From contig NZ_JABBYG020000007.1 of assembly GCF_012935325.2 (NCBI RefSeq), positions 124,001 through 188,000 on the forward strand: DNA of 64,000 bases, in the 5' to 3' direction. Positions 26,831 to 35,811 of this stretch are shown one piece after another. The notes beneath the pieces were generated by a model. It did no database searches and was not told the DNA's origin. It saw only the letters and a list, made by a program, of their open reading frames with translations. The first letter of the stretch is position 1; the number at the start of each line of letters is the position of its first letter. Made by a program: the position numbers and the translations under genes. This DNA comes from Paenibacillus sp. PL91. GTDB lineage: Bacteria > Bacillota > Bacilli > Paenibacillales > Paenibacillaceae.

Positions 26831-27271
26831 GTGGATCGAGCGTTATTAAAACAAATCATCGATCGCTATGAAGCCGCCAATTTTGTCGTTAATCGTAGAC
26901 TAAACGCGATGATCCGTGAGTTGATGCCGCAAGATCTGACCGTTGACCAATTTACAGTCATTCGTTATTTGCGAACGCGAGAAAAGAGCACCTCTTCCGA
27001 GCTAGCAGATATATTTTGCGTAGGCAAGAGCTCGATTACTGCGATCATTAATCGGTTATTTAGCAAAAACTTGATCCAAAGGCTGCCTGACGAAAAGGAT
27101 CGCCGCGTCATTTATTTGGCGCTTACCGATGAAGGCTACCGGGTATGTGACGGGATGGAGGACAAGATTCACGTGCTGCTAGCCAAATATATAACACATT
27201 TTGACGAGCAAGAAGCGCTTGATTTTATTACGACATTCGAGAGGCTTGCAAGGGAAATGATGAAATCTTAG
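26831..27271 (+). CDS. MarR-family regulator
   Basis: Winged-helix dimer of 146 aa. The core reads LTVDQFTVIRYLRTREKSTS, then SSELADIFCVGKSSITAIIN (recognition helix) and the wing DEKDRRVIYLALTDEG. The GTG at 26831 lies eight bases after AAGGAGG and is chosen over a TTG at 26813 that overlaps that site. It is 24 bases upstream of a large MMPL exporter, so the two form an operon like B. subtilis ydgG-ydgH. It probably represses the operon through the palindrome at its -10 box and releases it when the exporter's substrate binds. Confidence 0.92.
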   Translation: MDRALLKQIIDRYEAANFVVNRRLNAMIRELMPQDLTVDQFTVIRYLRTREKSTSSELADIFCVGKSSITAIINRLFSKNLIQRLPDEKDRRVIYLALTDEGYRVCDGMEDKIHVLLAKYITHFDEQEALDFITTFERLAREMMKS

Positions 27272-27295
27272 TACTATTTTATTGGAGGGAAAGAG

Positions 27296-30200
27296 ATGAG
27301 AACCGTACTGAAGTTAAGATGGCTCGTACTTGCATTATGGCTGGTTGCTGCGGCAGGCTTGATGCTCAGCGCGCCAAACATGGAGGAGCTTGTTCGCACG
27401 AAGGGGCAAATTAATGTTCCTGACGGTTATTCCTCGACTATGGCAAGTGAATTGGAGGAGGCCATCGGAGGGAACGACGGCGCCAGCGCGAGCAGCGGTA
27501 TGGCGACCGTGCTTGTGTTTCACAAAGAAGGCGGCTTATCAGACGCTGATTTAACCGCCGTGAAGAGCGGCATCGATAAGCTGAAAAGCGAAGGTGAGGC
27601 CATCGGCGTTCTTTCGGTCACCACTCACTTTGATACCAAAGAGCTGGAGGAACAGATGGTATCGGAGGATGGCAGCACGGTCCTCGCGCTGGTCAATGTC
27701 GAGGCAGGAGACCGGGAGCTTGCTGAGCTGCGTGACGGTCTTTATGAGGCGATTTCCGATGTAAAGGTGGAGCATTATTACACTGGCAATTGGATCATTT
27801 CGGAGGATGTCGTGCAGAGCTCTCAGGAAGGGCTTAAGAAAACGGAATTCATTACGCTTGGCTTTATTCTAGTTATCCTGTTCGTCGTTTTCCGTTCGGC
27901 CGTCGCGCCGCTCGTACCGCTTGTTGCGGTTGGTTTTACTTACTTAATCTCGCAATCGTTGATTGCGTATTTAGTCGAATATTTGGACTTTCCGCTCTCA
28001 AACTTTACGCAAATCTTTCTCGTTGCCGTATTGTTCGGGATTGGAACGGACTATTGCATCCTGCTCATAAGCCGCTTTAAAGAAGAGCTTACTCATCGCG
28101 GCGGCAACAAGACGGAAGCGATTATCCAGACCTACCGAACAGCGGGCAAAACCGTATTATTTTCCGGTTTAGCGGTGCTAGTCGGCTTTGCGGCTATTGG
28201 CTTCTCGACGTTTATGCTGTACCGCTCGGCGGTCGCGGTTGCCGTGGGAGTAGCGGTCCTGCTTATCGCGTTGTTTACGATCGTGCCGTTTTTTATGGCG
28301 GTGCTTGGCACGAAGCTGTTTTGGCCGGCGAAGGGCTCATTGGAGCACAAGCCTAGCAAGCTATGGGGCACGGTCGGCAAGTTTTCATTGAAACGCCCCG
28401 TGTGGGCACTCATCATATTGGCGGTTATCATCGTTCCTTTCCTGACCGCTTACAAAGGCACAATCTCCTTTAACTCGCTTGATGAGATCGGCGACAAGTA
28501 CGATTCGGTCAAGGCGTTTAATATTATCTCGGATAGCTTCGGTCCTGGCGATTCATTGCCGACAACGGTCATTGTCAAAACCGACAAGCCGCTGGATACG
28601 CCTGAGGGGCTGGCAACCTTGGAGCAAGTGAGCCGCGAGCTTGCGAATACGACTGGCGTTAAGGCAGTCCGCAGCGCCACTCGTCCGACAGGCGATGTGA
28701 TGGAGCAATTTCTCGTATCCGATCAAGTCGTTACGCTTGAGGACGGACTTGGCCAGAGCGGAGAAGGGTTAGGCAAAATCGGGGACGGTCTCTCCGAGGC
28801 AAGCAGCGCGCTAAGCGAAAATGCGCCGAAGCTGAACGAAGCGGTGGATGGAGCTGGTCAGCTTGTCGAAGGCACGAATGAGCTTAAAGTGGGTATCGTA
28901 CAGCTAGGGGCAGGCCTGAAGCAAATTCAGCAGGGGCTGAACGATGGTTCAGCAGGTGCCGGGGAGCTTAGCGAAGGCCTGAAGCAGGCACAAGCTAGCG
29001 CAGAGCAGTTAGCCGGCGCAAGCCGCAAATTGCTAAGCAGCTATGAGCAGCTAGGCGGAGGCCTTGGTCAGTTGACGGGCGCTTATAGCGCCATCGCATC
29101 CGAGCAAGCGAAGCTGGCTGACGGTTTATCCGGCGTAGAGCAGAGCCTATCCGGCCTGCAAGAGAGCTATCCTGAGCTGCAAGATGATGAGAACTTCAAG
29201 CAAGCGCTTAGTGCGCTTGGACAGCTGCAAGCGGGGGCAGCAGGCATTAGCGGGCAGCTGTCGCAGCTGAATGAACAGCTTTCAGGGCTATCCGCAGGCA
29301 TGACCCAAGCCAACGCCGGATTATTGCAAGCAACGGAAGGGCAATCCGCGCTAGCAGCAGGTCTAGGCAAGCTGGCAGCTGGGCTTGCTGAGCTCCAGAA
29401 GGGGATCGCGCAGGCAGCCGCAGGCCAAGGTCAAATCGTCTCGAAGCTGCCAAGCGTAACGCAGGGCTTTAATGAGCTGTCGGATGGCCAGAAGGAGCTG
29501 CAGGCTGGCTTCGCATCGCTAAATGATCAGCTCGGTGAGCTTACGAGCGGGCTTGATCAAAGCGTAGACGGCTTATCGCAGGTAACGGAAGGGCTGACAT
29601 CAGCCGGCGGTTACTTGAACGGTCTTGCCGGATCGCCAAATAAGCAAATGACTGGCTGGTATATTCCAGAGGAAGCGATAGCGAACGAGGAATTCCAAAC
29701 TGCGCTTAATGTGTATATGTCTGAAGACCGCCAAACGGCTAAATTTGATGTCGTATTTAGCGGCAACCCGTATTCCCAGGAAACGATGGCTCAAATCGAT
29801 GGGCTAGAAGCAGCAGTGAATCGTGCCATTCAAGGCACGGAGTACAAAGGTGCGCAGGTTGCCATCGGCGGCGTAACGAGCATGAACCATGATTTAAGCA
29901 ACATCTCAAACGCCGATTACTCGCGTACAGTTATTCTGATGCTGATCGGGATATCGATCATTCTGATCATCCTGTTCCGTTCAATCGTAATGCCGCTGTA
30001 TATGATCGCATCGCTACTTGTGACGTTCTACTCCTCGATGGCGATCGCGGAGGTTATATTCGTAAGGCTGCTTGGACAATCGGGCATAAGCTGGGCAGTG
30101 CCGTTCTTCGGTTTTGTCATGCTGGTTGCCCTCGGAATCGACTACAGTATTTTCTTGATGGACCGCTTTAAGGAATACCGTCATCTGTCGCCGCAGGAAG

Positions 30201-30511
30201 CCATACTGGAAGCGATGAAAAACATGGGTACGGTCATCATGTCGGCTGCTGTTATTCTTGGCGGGACGTTCGCAGCCATGCTGCCTTCAGGCGTCATGTC
30301 GCTCTTGCAAATCGCGACGATCGTGCTGTGCGGGCTGTTCATGTACGCGCTCCTGATGCTTCCATTGTTTATTCCTGTCATGGTGCGCACGTTCGGACCA
30401 GCCAACTGGTGGCCGTTCATGCAGAGTAAGCAGGGCGCTGAGCAAGATAATCGGGTTCATGACGGTCAAACGCTTAAGGGCCAGCTTGTCTCGCATGATT
30501 CAACGCATTAA
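27296..30511 (+). CDS. MMPL/RND-family exporter (YdgH-like)
   Basis: Large membrane transporter of 1071 aa with two sets of about six membrane helices (near 165-375 and 880-1045). Conserved MMPL segments include GTDYCILLISRFKEE and LGIDYSIFLMDRFKEY. The second outside loop (about 480-760) is a long Gly/Leu/Gln-rich coiled region of repeated GL-x-Q units, as in YhgE/YdgH proteins. It is longer than typical YdgH because of this coil. GGAGGG precedes the ATG. The gene is cotranscribed with the MarR gene. It probably exports lipophilic drugs or lipids, driven by the proton gradient. Confidence 0.92.
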   Translation: MRTVLKLRWLVLALWLVAAAGLMLSAPNMEELVRTKGQINVPDGYSSTMASELEEAIGGNDGASASSGMATVLVFHKEGGLSDADLTAVKSGIDKLKSEGEAIGVLSVTTHFDTKELEEQMVSEDGSTVLALVNVEAGDRELAELRDGLYEAISDVKVEHYYTGNWIISEDVVQSSQEGLKKTEFITLGFILVILFVVFRSAVAPLVPLVAVGFTYLISQSLIAYLVEYLDFPLSNFTQIFLVAVLFGIGTDYCILLISRFKEELTHRGGNKTEAIIQTYRTAGKTVLFSGLAVLVGFAAIGFSTFMLYRSAVAVAVGVAVLLIALFTIVPFFMAVLGTKLFWPAKGSLEHKPSKLWGTVGKFSLKRPVWALIILAVIIVPFLTAYKGTISFNSLDEIGDKYDSVKAFNIISDSFGPGDSLPTTVIVKTDKPLDTPEGLATLEQVSRELANTTGVKAVRSATRPTGDVMEQFLVSDQVVTLEDGLGQSGEGLGKIGDGLSEASSALSENAPKLNEAVDGAGQLVEGTNELKVGIVQLGAGLKQIQQGLNDGSAGAGELSEGLKQAQASAEQLAGASRKLLSSYEQLGGGLGQLTGAYSAIASEQAKLADGLSGVEQSLSGLQESYPELQDDENFKQALSALGQLQAGAAGISGQLSQLNEQLSGLSAGMTQANAGLLQATEGQSALAAGLGKLAAGLAELQKGIAQAAAGQGQIVSKLPSVTQGFNELSDGQKELQAGFASLNDQLGELTSGLDQSVDGLSQVTEGLTSAGGYLNGLAGSPNKQMTGWYIPEEAIANEEFQTALNVYMSEDRQTAKFDVVFSGNPYSQETMAQIDGLEAAVNRAIQGTEYKGAQVAIGGVTSMNHDLSNISNADYSRTVILMLIGISIILIILFRSIVMPLYMIASLLVTFYSSMAIAEVIFVRLLGQSGISWAVPFFGFVMLVALGIDYSIFLMDRFKEYRHLSPQEAILEAMKNMGTVIMSAAVILGGTFAAMLPSGVMSLLQIATIVLCGLFMYALLMLPLFIPVMVRTFGPANWWPFMQSKQGAEQDNRVHDGQTLKGQLVSHDSTH

Positions 30512-30529
30512 TCGTTCATTTAAAAGAGA

Positions 30530-30576
30530 GGGATCGCCTTAAGTCTTAACAAAGACTTTAAAGGCGATCCCTTTTG
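30530..30576 (+). terminator. Terminator after the MMPL exporter
   Basis: GGGATCGCCTT (30530-30540) pairs with AAGGCGATCCC (30561-30571), with an inner AAGTCTT/AAGACTT stem, followed by TTTTG. Confidence 0.87.
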
Positions 30577-30615
30577 TCCTATTGCACGTATAACCAAGTA
30601 GAGGCTAATCCAAAT

Positions 30616-31188
30616 TCATTTTTCTGTAAGTATCGCCTCGCGCGCTGCTGCCCCTTCTTGCTCGCGCGAAGCTAAAAACGCGTTTAGCTGCTGATGCTGA
30701 TCGCATAGCAGACGCTGCAGCTTCTCCTTGCGCTCCATGCTGGCGGATGCTTCCTGCTCGGCTTGTTTCACCAATTTAAGCAGACGATAAGATTCATTCG
30801 ACAGTCCCAGCTTGAGGCGAATTTTATCATTTTGAAACGGCTCGGCCTTAGGCGCATAACGGCTATTCTGAGCGGCATCCGTTTTCGTTGCAGGAGGAAG
30901 CAACGGTAAGGCGGTGCGGCCTTGTTCGGTAATCATATACACCTTTTTCCCGCTGTCCTCGTCCTTTACAGCTGCTAAGCCGCGTTCTACGAGCAATTGC
31001 AGCGTGGGATATATGGAGCCTGCGCTTGGGATGTACATGCCGCCTGATTGCTCCTCTATTGCCTTCATCATCTGATAGCCGTGCATAGGCTCTTGCTCCA
31101 GCAGCTTCAGCAGAGCATATTTGACACCGCCTCGGCTGAAATATCGCTTGCCGAAGTCACGGCGCTCATCTTCGTTGGCTTGATCCAT
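30616..31188 (-). CDS. PadR-family regulator
   Basis: 190 aa with an N-terminal PadR winged helix: GGVKYALLKLLEQEPMHGYQ, then GSIYPTLQLLVERGL and a wing ending KKVYMITEQGRTAL. The C-terminal half is a long charged helix that probably forms the dimer interface. The ATG at 31188 lies eight bases after GAGGTGA. No transporter or detoxification gene is next to it on the same strand, so its target is unclear; the usual partner would be an exporter. It is divergent from the Fur-boxed AraC gene. Confidence 0.9.
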   Translation of the reverse strand: MDQANEDERRDFGKRYFSRGGVKYALLKLLEQEPMHGYQMMKAIEEQSGGMYIPSAGSIYPTLQLLVERGLAAVKDEDSGKKVYMITEQGRTALPLLPPATKTDAAQNSRYAPKAEPFQNDKIRLKLGLSNESYRLLKLVKQAEQEASASMERKEKLQRLLCDQHQQLNAFLASREQEGAAAREAILTEK

Positions 31189-31316
31189 CCTTAGAGTCAC
31201 CTCGGTCTTTATTATATCGAGTAACGCAAGCTAGATCATGCCTAATCGGCTGATCTAAGCGTTGCACTCATGTATCGTTTGCAATACTTAACAATCGTTT
31301 GTTTCTTTAACAGCAT

Positions 31317-31331
31317 TGACAATGATTATTA
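31317..31331. promoter_or_regulatory. Fur box upstream of the AraC/siderophore-type regulator
   Basis: TGACAATGATTATTA matches 13 of 15 bases of the 7-1-7 Fur consensus TGATAATNATTATCA, inside an AT-rich promoter 54 bases before the start codon. It predicts iron repression. Confidence 0.72.
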
Positions 31332-31384
31332 TTATTATTTACAATTTACAAAATAATATGAAAAAACGAAGGATGTGAGCGAGC

Positions 31385-32941
31385 GTGTCGCAGCAGCCGA
31401 ATTCAGCAAGCTACAGAATTATGTCATACAAAGGCACGGAAGAAGCGAAGCTCTCGGCAGGACAGCAGCTGCAACTGCTGAATAGGCGCGAGCACTGCTT
31501 CGCGTTTGTGCTTCAACAGAAAGTAAAGGTTACGCTAGTGAAGCAAGATTTGCGCATCTCAAATAAAGCAGTTGGCGGAGAGCTGTTTCTCATTCCGCCG
31601 AATTGCGAATGCACGCTGCATAATACGGGTATCCAGCAAGCGGAAGTTGTGCTTATCCGTTTCCGCTGCGAGGGCAGCGAGGAAGCAGAAGATATTACGG
31701 AGCTCCTTCCTTATAAAGACAGTAAAGGCCTAAAGCTGCTAAGAATGCCCCAAGCGAGAAGTTGGATTCAGGATTTCCAAAGCGATTGCGGCTTAAGTGA
31801 CGCAGCCTTGTATTATCAGCTGCAATCACAGCTTTATGCGATGGTCGCTGCGCTGATTCAAGTTGTGCAGCAGCCGAGAGAGACAGAGGCTGACTTAATC
31901 AGCTTCGTCGAGCAGACGAAGCAGTTTATGATCGAGCAATTCAACCTCCCGCTCGACATGGAGGAGCTGGCTAGATCCTCAGGGTTGAGCTCAAGCCGGT
32001 TTTATCAAGCATTCCGAAGCTATACGGGTTTAAGCCCGCTCAAATATATGACTAAGCTAAGGCTGGATGCTTCGATGCGCCTGCTCTCAGGCACGTCCTC
32101 CTCGATCGTTGATGTCGCTCATTCCGTGGGGTATCCGGATGAGTATTACTTTAGCAGGCTCTTCAAGAAGCAAATGGGGCTAGCGCCAACGGAATATGCT
32201 TTGCTGGCGAAGAGACGGGTAGCGACGCTCGTATCCGTCTTTAATGGGGATCTATCAGCCTTAGGCATGACGGCATGTGCATCCTTTGTCAAAATGGGCA
32301 ACCTTCAGCGGGAGAAAGTGCTGCAGCAACTGCGCGAAGCAAAGCCCGAGCTCATATTGGCGGGGCCGCTGGAGTCGGACATGCATGCGGCATGCTCCGC
32401 GATTGCGCCGGTTTTGGTGCTCGATTGGAAATCCTACTCATGGAAGGAGCGGCTGATCGACATTGGCGAGGCGCTTGGGCTATCCTCAGTGGCGGAACGC
32501 TGGCTTTCCTACTATGACATGAAGGTTCAAAACGCGCGCGTTCAGCTCAAAAGCAGTCTAGGCGATGAGCCAATCCTGCTCGTGCATGCAGGACAGACAA
32601 GCTTCCGCATGTTCGGCCCGCGCCGTCGCAAGATGAAGGACTTCTTTTATGACGATTTGCAAATGGCATCGCCGAAGTCGGCGCATCAGATCGGCTTTCT
32701 CGATACGACCTCGCTTAGCGATATTGCTGAATTAGGCTGCAGCAGCGTTCTGTTTCTCGTACCTGCAGATGCGACTCAAGCCTATTGTGATCAGCTGGAG
32801 GAAAGCTGGCGGCGGCTCAGACAAGTGGATCAGCAAAAAAGATGTATTTTCATCAGCTATCATGACCGTTTGAATTATAATCCGACCGTGCACGACAGCC
32901 TCATCGACGAGACGGTACGTCATTTGCTAAATGCGCAATAG
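31385..32941 (+). CDS. AraC-family regulator with siderophore-binding-protein-like C domain (Btr-like)
   Basis: 518 aa. Residues about 1-165 form a cupin-like N domain. An AraC double HTH spans about 170-275 (MEELARSSGLSSSRFYQAFR and VGYPDEYYFSRLFKKQMG). A C-terminal domain of about 240 residues has the fold of ferric-siderophore binding proteins (KPELILAGPLES, VLVLDWKSYSWKERL). The same architecture is found in B. subtilis Btr, which activates ferric-siderophore uptake when bound to the siderophore. The start is GTG at 31385, after AAGGATGTGAG. A Fur box precedes it. No siderophore importer is adjacent, so the targets must lie elsewhere. Confidence 0.9.
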   Translation: MSQQPNSASYRIMSYKGTEEAKLSAGQQLQLLNRREHCFAFVLQQKVKVTLVKQDLRISNKAVGGELFLIPPNCECTLHNTGIQQAEVVLIRFRCEGSEEAEDITELLPYKDSKGLKLLRMPQARSWIQDFQSDCGLSDAALYYQLQSQLYAMVAALIQVVQQPRETEADLISFVEQTKQFMIEQFNLPLDMEELARSSGLSSSRFYQAFRSYTGLSPLKYMTKLRLDASMRLLSGTSSSIVDVAHSVGYPDEYYFSRLFKKQMGLAPTEYALLAKRRVATLVSVFNGDLSALGMTACASFVKMGNLQREKVLQQLREAKPELILAGPLESDMHAACSAIAPVLVLDWKSYSWKERLIDIGEALGLSSVAERWLSYYDMKVQNARVQLKSSLGDEPILLVHAGQTSFRMFGPRRRKMKDFFYDDLQMASPKSAHQIGFLDTTSLSDIAELGCSSVLFLVPADATQAYCDQLEESWRRLRQVDQQKRCIFISYHDRLNYNPTVHDSLIDETVRHLLNAQ

Positions 32942-33089
32942 ATCCCACTAGGCTCAATCATGGAATCCGTCCTATTTTGTGCAATGCAAAAATAAATCAA
33001 AATCGTTATTGTTTACGGAGCTCGAAGCCGATAAATAAAGTAATGGCAATGTACGCTTATTCGCCTTTACTTTGAATCGGGGGGATTTG

Positions 33090-34415
33090 ATGATGCTCAT
33101 TCTAATTGGAAAAGCACTTTACCCGCTATCGTTGATAATCATGGTCTCTTTTTTAAGCGGCTGTATGCAAATAGGAATGAGGTCGGAGGAGACAGAGCCG
33201 ACAACCGCTCCGAGCAAAGTCACTCTAAAGGTTGTTCAAAGCTTGGCTACTCCGCTGCGAACAGAACAGCTTGAAAAATTAATCGAACATTTCGAAAAGG
33301 AGCATCCTGAGATCAATATCATGCTTGTATCGCCGGATTATGATTCGGCTGACGAGACGATACTAACCATGCTCAAAAATAAAGAAATAGTCGACATTGT
33401 AGAAGCGCGGGACATTACGGTGCACGAATACGTATCCCAGGGCCTTCTTGCAAGCTTAGAGAGCTATATCGCAAAATGGAGCAATTTTACGCTGCTCAGC
33501 GAGAATGCCAGGATGATGGCAAGGGATGTCGCAAATCATGTCTACTATATCCCGAGCAGCCTCTATCAGATGCAGCTATACTATCGTAAGGATTGGTTTG
33601 ATGCGAAAGCGCTTCAAACGCCGGAAACATGGGAACAGCTTTTTTTTGTTGGCAAGCAGCTTACGAGACCGGAAGTGGAACAATACGGCTTTGCCTTTCG
33701 TGGCGGCTTAGGTGCGGCGAACATGCTGTCGAGCATTATACAGGACTATAATGGGAATCAAGTTAGCAGCGACGATTCCATGTTCAATGCGGACGGGTCA
33801 ACGATCTTTGCAGGCGAGCGCTCTCCAGAGGCGCTTGAGCTGTATCGTAAAATCTATGTGGAGACCTCGCATCCCTCCTCGATCGATTGGGGCTTCCGTG
33901 AGCAGGTCAAAGCGTTCGTGGACGGCAAAGCGGCCATGCTTATTCAGGATTCGGACGTTATTGCCATGATTCAAGAGAAGCTAAAGGAAAGCGAATGGGC
34001 AACAGCGCCTTTGCCTACAGGCCCCCAAGGCGTTTCGCATTATAATGTCGGTGCGGCTGGCTGGGGAATCGCGCAGCATTCGAGGCATAAGGAGGAGGCG
34101 TGGACGTTCATCTCCTACCTGTCATCGCTAGAGAATAACCGTGCCTTCACCGATGCCACAGGGGTCGTATCCATCTATAGTGACGCTCCAGGTGCAGAGA
34201 AGTACTCGGTCGGGCCCTATGCGCCTTACATGCTGATGGCTAACAACCCTATTCGGTATCGAGGCGTGAAAAGGCCAAGCCAATATACGAAATATAGCGA
34301 ATACTATAAAATGAGTACAATAGCTGGCCGTCAATTTTTGCAGGATACGATATCGGCAGAGACGCTGCTGAAGCAGTTCGATGATTTTTGGCTGCGACAA
34401 AGAGAGCATCGCTAA
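33090..34415 (+). CDS. Orphan sugar-binding lipoprotein
   Basis: 441 aa extracellular solute-binding protein of the family 1 (maltose/multiple sugar) type. The signal peptide has the lipobox LSGC (Cys near residue 25). The body carries segments such as YYIPSSLYQMQLYYRKDWFD, TPETWEQLF and GAAGWGIAQHSRHKEEAWTF. GGGGGG at 33079-33084 lies before two overlapping ATGs at 33090 and 33093, and either could be used. No permease genes follow, so it must work with permeases encoded elsewhere or as a sensor. It is unrelated in function to the iron regulator upstream as far as I can see. Confidence 0.88.
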   Translation: MMLILIGKALYPLSLIIMVSFLSGCMQIGMRSEETEPTTAPSKVTLKVVQSLATPLRTEQLEKLIEHFEKEHPEINIMLVSPDYDSADETILTMLKNKEIVDIVEARDITVHEYVSQGLLASLESYIAKWSNFTLLSENARMMARDVANHVYYIPSSLYQMQLYYRKDWFDAKALQTPETWEQLFFVGKQLTRPEVEQYGFAFRGGLGAANMLSSIIQDYNGNQVSSDDSMFNADGSTIFAGERSPEALELYRKIYVETSHPSSIDWGFREQVKAFVDGKAAMLIQDSDVIAMIQEKLKESEWATAPLPTGPQGVSHYNVGAAGWGIAQHSRHKEEAWTFISYLSSLENNRAFTDATGVVSIYSDAPGAEKYSVGPYAPYMLMANNPIRYRGVKRPSQYTKYSEYYKMSTIAGRQFLQDTISAETLLKQFDDFWLRQREHR

Positions 34416-34571
34416 GACTGTTTCAAGCAGGGCAAGCGTGAACGTCAAGCTGGCATGTTGAAGCTGCTCTTACCCAGTTCATGCTGGCATATAGATGCTA
34501 GGATGACAAATAAGAGGACAAAGCATTTGTATCGCAATCCTCTTTGTATTTTGAACATAACGAGGTGTAAA

Positions 34572-35252
34572 ATGATTATTGAAAAGCTAGTGCTAGTAAC
34601 TGCGAACGCGGCAAGCCTCCAGCCCTTCTACCGTGACATTCTCGGGTTTCCGGTTATTCGATCCGAGGAGGGCAGCTTTACGGTACAGGCCGGCTGGAGC
34701 GAGCTGACCTTCCAGGAGACGGACGATCAAAGTGAAGGGGAACATTATTATCACTTTGCTTTTACGATCCCGGAGAACAAGCTGCCGGAAGCTAAAGCAT
34801 GGATCGAGGCGATGGTTCCTATCGGCACGGAGGCAGGAGAGGACGTGTCGTACAGCGACTCGTGGAACTCGCATTCTGTTTATTTTGAAGACCCGGCGGG
34901 TAATATTTTGGAGCTGATCGCTCGCCATACGATGAACAATCGCGTAGAGCGGCCATTTGATCCTAAGCAGGACATCATTTGCATTAGCGAGATTGGCGTT
35001 CCAACTTCGGACATCCCGGCAGCGGCGGGGCATTTGGCTAAGCTTGGCTTGATGTCTTATAAGACGACCAATGAAAGCTTTAATCCGATCGGAGACGATA
35101 ATGGCTTGCTATTGGTCGTATCGACGGGGAGAAGATGGCACTTCACGAACAAAACGGCAGAGAGCTTCCCGGTGCGGGTGACCGTACGCGAGGCTGGAGA
35201 GCTGTATTTCAGCAAGAATGAACAAGGCTTGACGATTGAAAATATAAATTAG
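34572..35252 (+). CDS. VOC-family (glyoxalase/dioxygenase-like) protein
   Basis: 226 aa with a vicinal oxygen chelate fold. The first module runs VLVTANAASLQPFYRDILGF to VYFEDPAGNILELIAR, which holds the usual C-terminal metal-ligand Glu. The second half (ISEIGVPTSDIPAAAGHLAK onward) looks like a degenerate second module. Members include glyoxalases, fosfomycin-resistance enzymes and ring-cleaving dioxygenases; the substrate cannot be told here. GAGGTG lies five bases before the ATG at 34572; upstream ATGs lack ribosome sites. It is 13 bases upstream of bcp and the two are probably cotranscribed. Confidence 0.86.
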   Translation: MIIEKLVLVTANAASLQPFYRDILGFPVIRSEEGSFTVQAGWSELTFQETDDQSEGEHYYHFAFTIPENKLPEAKAWIEAMVPIGTEAGEDVSYSDSWNSHSVYFEDPAGNILELIARHTMNNRVERPFDPKQDIICISEIGVPTSDIPAAAGHLAKLGLMSYKTTNESFNPIGDDNGLLLVVSTGRRWHFTNKTAESFPVRVTVREAGELYFSKNEQGLTIENIN

Positions 35253-35265
35253 AGGAGCATGCATA

Positions 35266-35736
35266 ATGGGTGAGCAACTAAAAATAGGTGATCTCGTTCC
35301 AAATTTCAAGCTGCAAGCATCAAACGGCAAGGATGTTGAGCTGGCTGATTATGCAGGCAAGAAGCTCGTTATTTATTTTTACCCGCGCGATATGACGCCT
35401 GGCTGCACAACGGAATCCTGCGATTTCCGCGACTTTAACGGTGAATTCGGAACAAATAATGCTGCGGTTATCGGCATAAGCCCCGATGATTTGGCTTCCC
35501 ATGAGGAGTTCGTGGGTATGCATGAGCTGCCGTTTCTGCTGCTGTCAGATACGGAGCATACCGTTTCCGAGCTGTTTGGCGTATGGAAGCTTCGCAGCTG
35601 GAACGGCGAGGAGTTTATGGGAATCGAGCGCTCCACCTTCCTGATTGATGAGCAGGGCAAGCTTGCAAAGGAATGGCGCAGCGTAAGCGTAGACGGGCAT
35701 GTCAAGGAAGTGCTTGAGGCGGTAAAAAGCATTTAA
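35266..35736 (+). CDS. bcp: Thioredoxin-dependent peroxiredoxin, BCP type
   Basis: 156 aa peroxiredoxin that reduces hydrogen and organic peroxides in the cytoplasm. The active site PGCTTESC has the peroxidatic Cys47 and a resolving Cys52 five residues later, the classical BCP/PrxQ pattern. The conserved IYFYPRDMTPGC segment and the FGVWKLRSWNGEEFMGIERS region are present. GAGGAG precedes the ATG. It follows the VOC gene closely and ends at a terminator shared with the convergent LtaS gene. Confidence 0.95.
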   Translation: MGEQLKIGDLVPNFKLQASNGKDVELADYAGKKLVIYFYPRDMTPGCTTESCDFRDFNGEFGTNNAAVIGISPDDLASHEEFVGMHELPFLLLSDTEHTVSELFGVWKLRSWNGEEFMGIERSTFLIDEQGKLAKEWRSVSVDGHVKEVLEAVKSI

Positions 35737-35757
35737 ATGATTAAGATATAATAAAAG

Positions 35758-35804
35758 AAGGCTCACCCTGAAGCAGCATATTGCGCTTCAAGGTGAGCCT
35801 TTTA
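35758..35804. terminator. Bidirectional terminator between bcp and the LtaS-family gene
   Basis: AAGGCTCACC-CTGAAGC (35758-35774) pairs with GCTTCA-AGGTGAGCCTT (35785-35801) and is flanked by A and T runs. Confidence 0.88.
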
Positions 35805-35811
35805 TCGTTGC

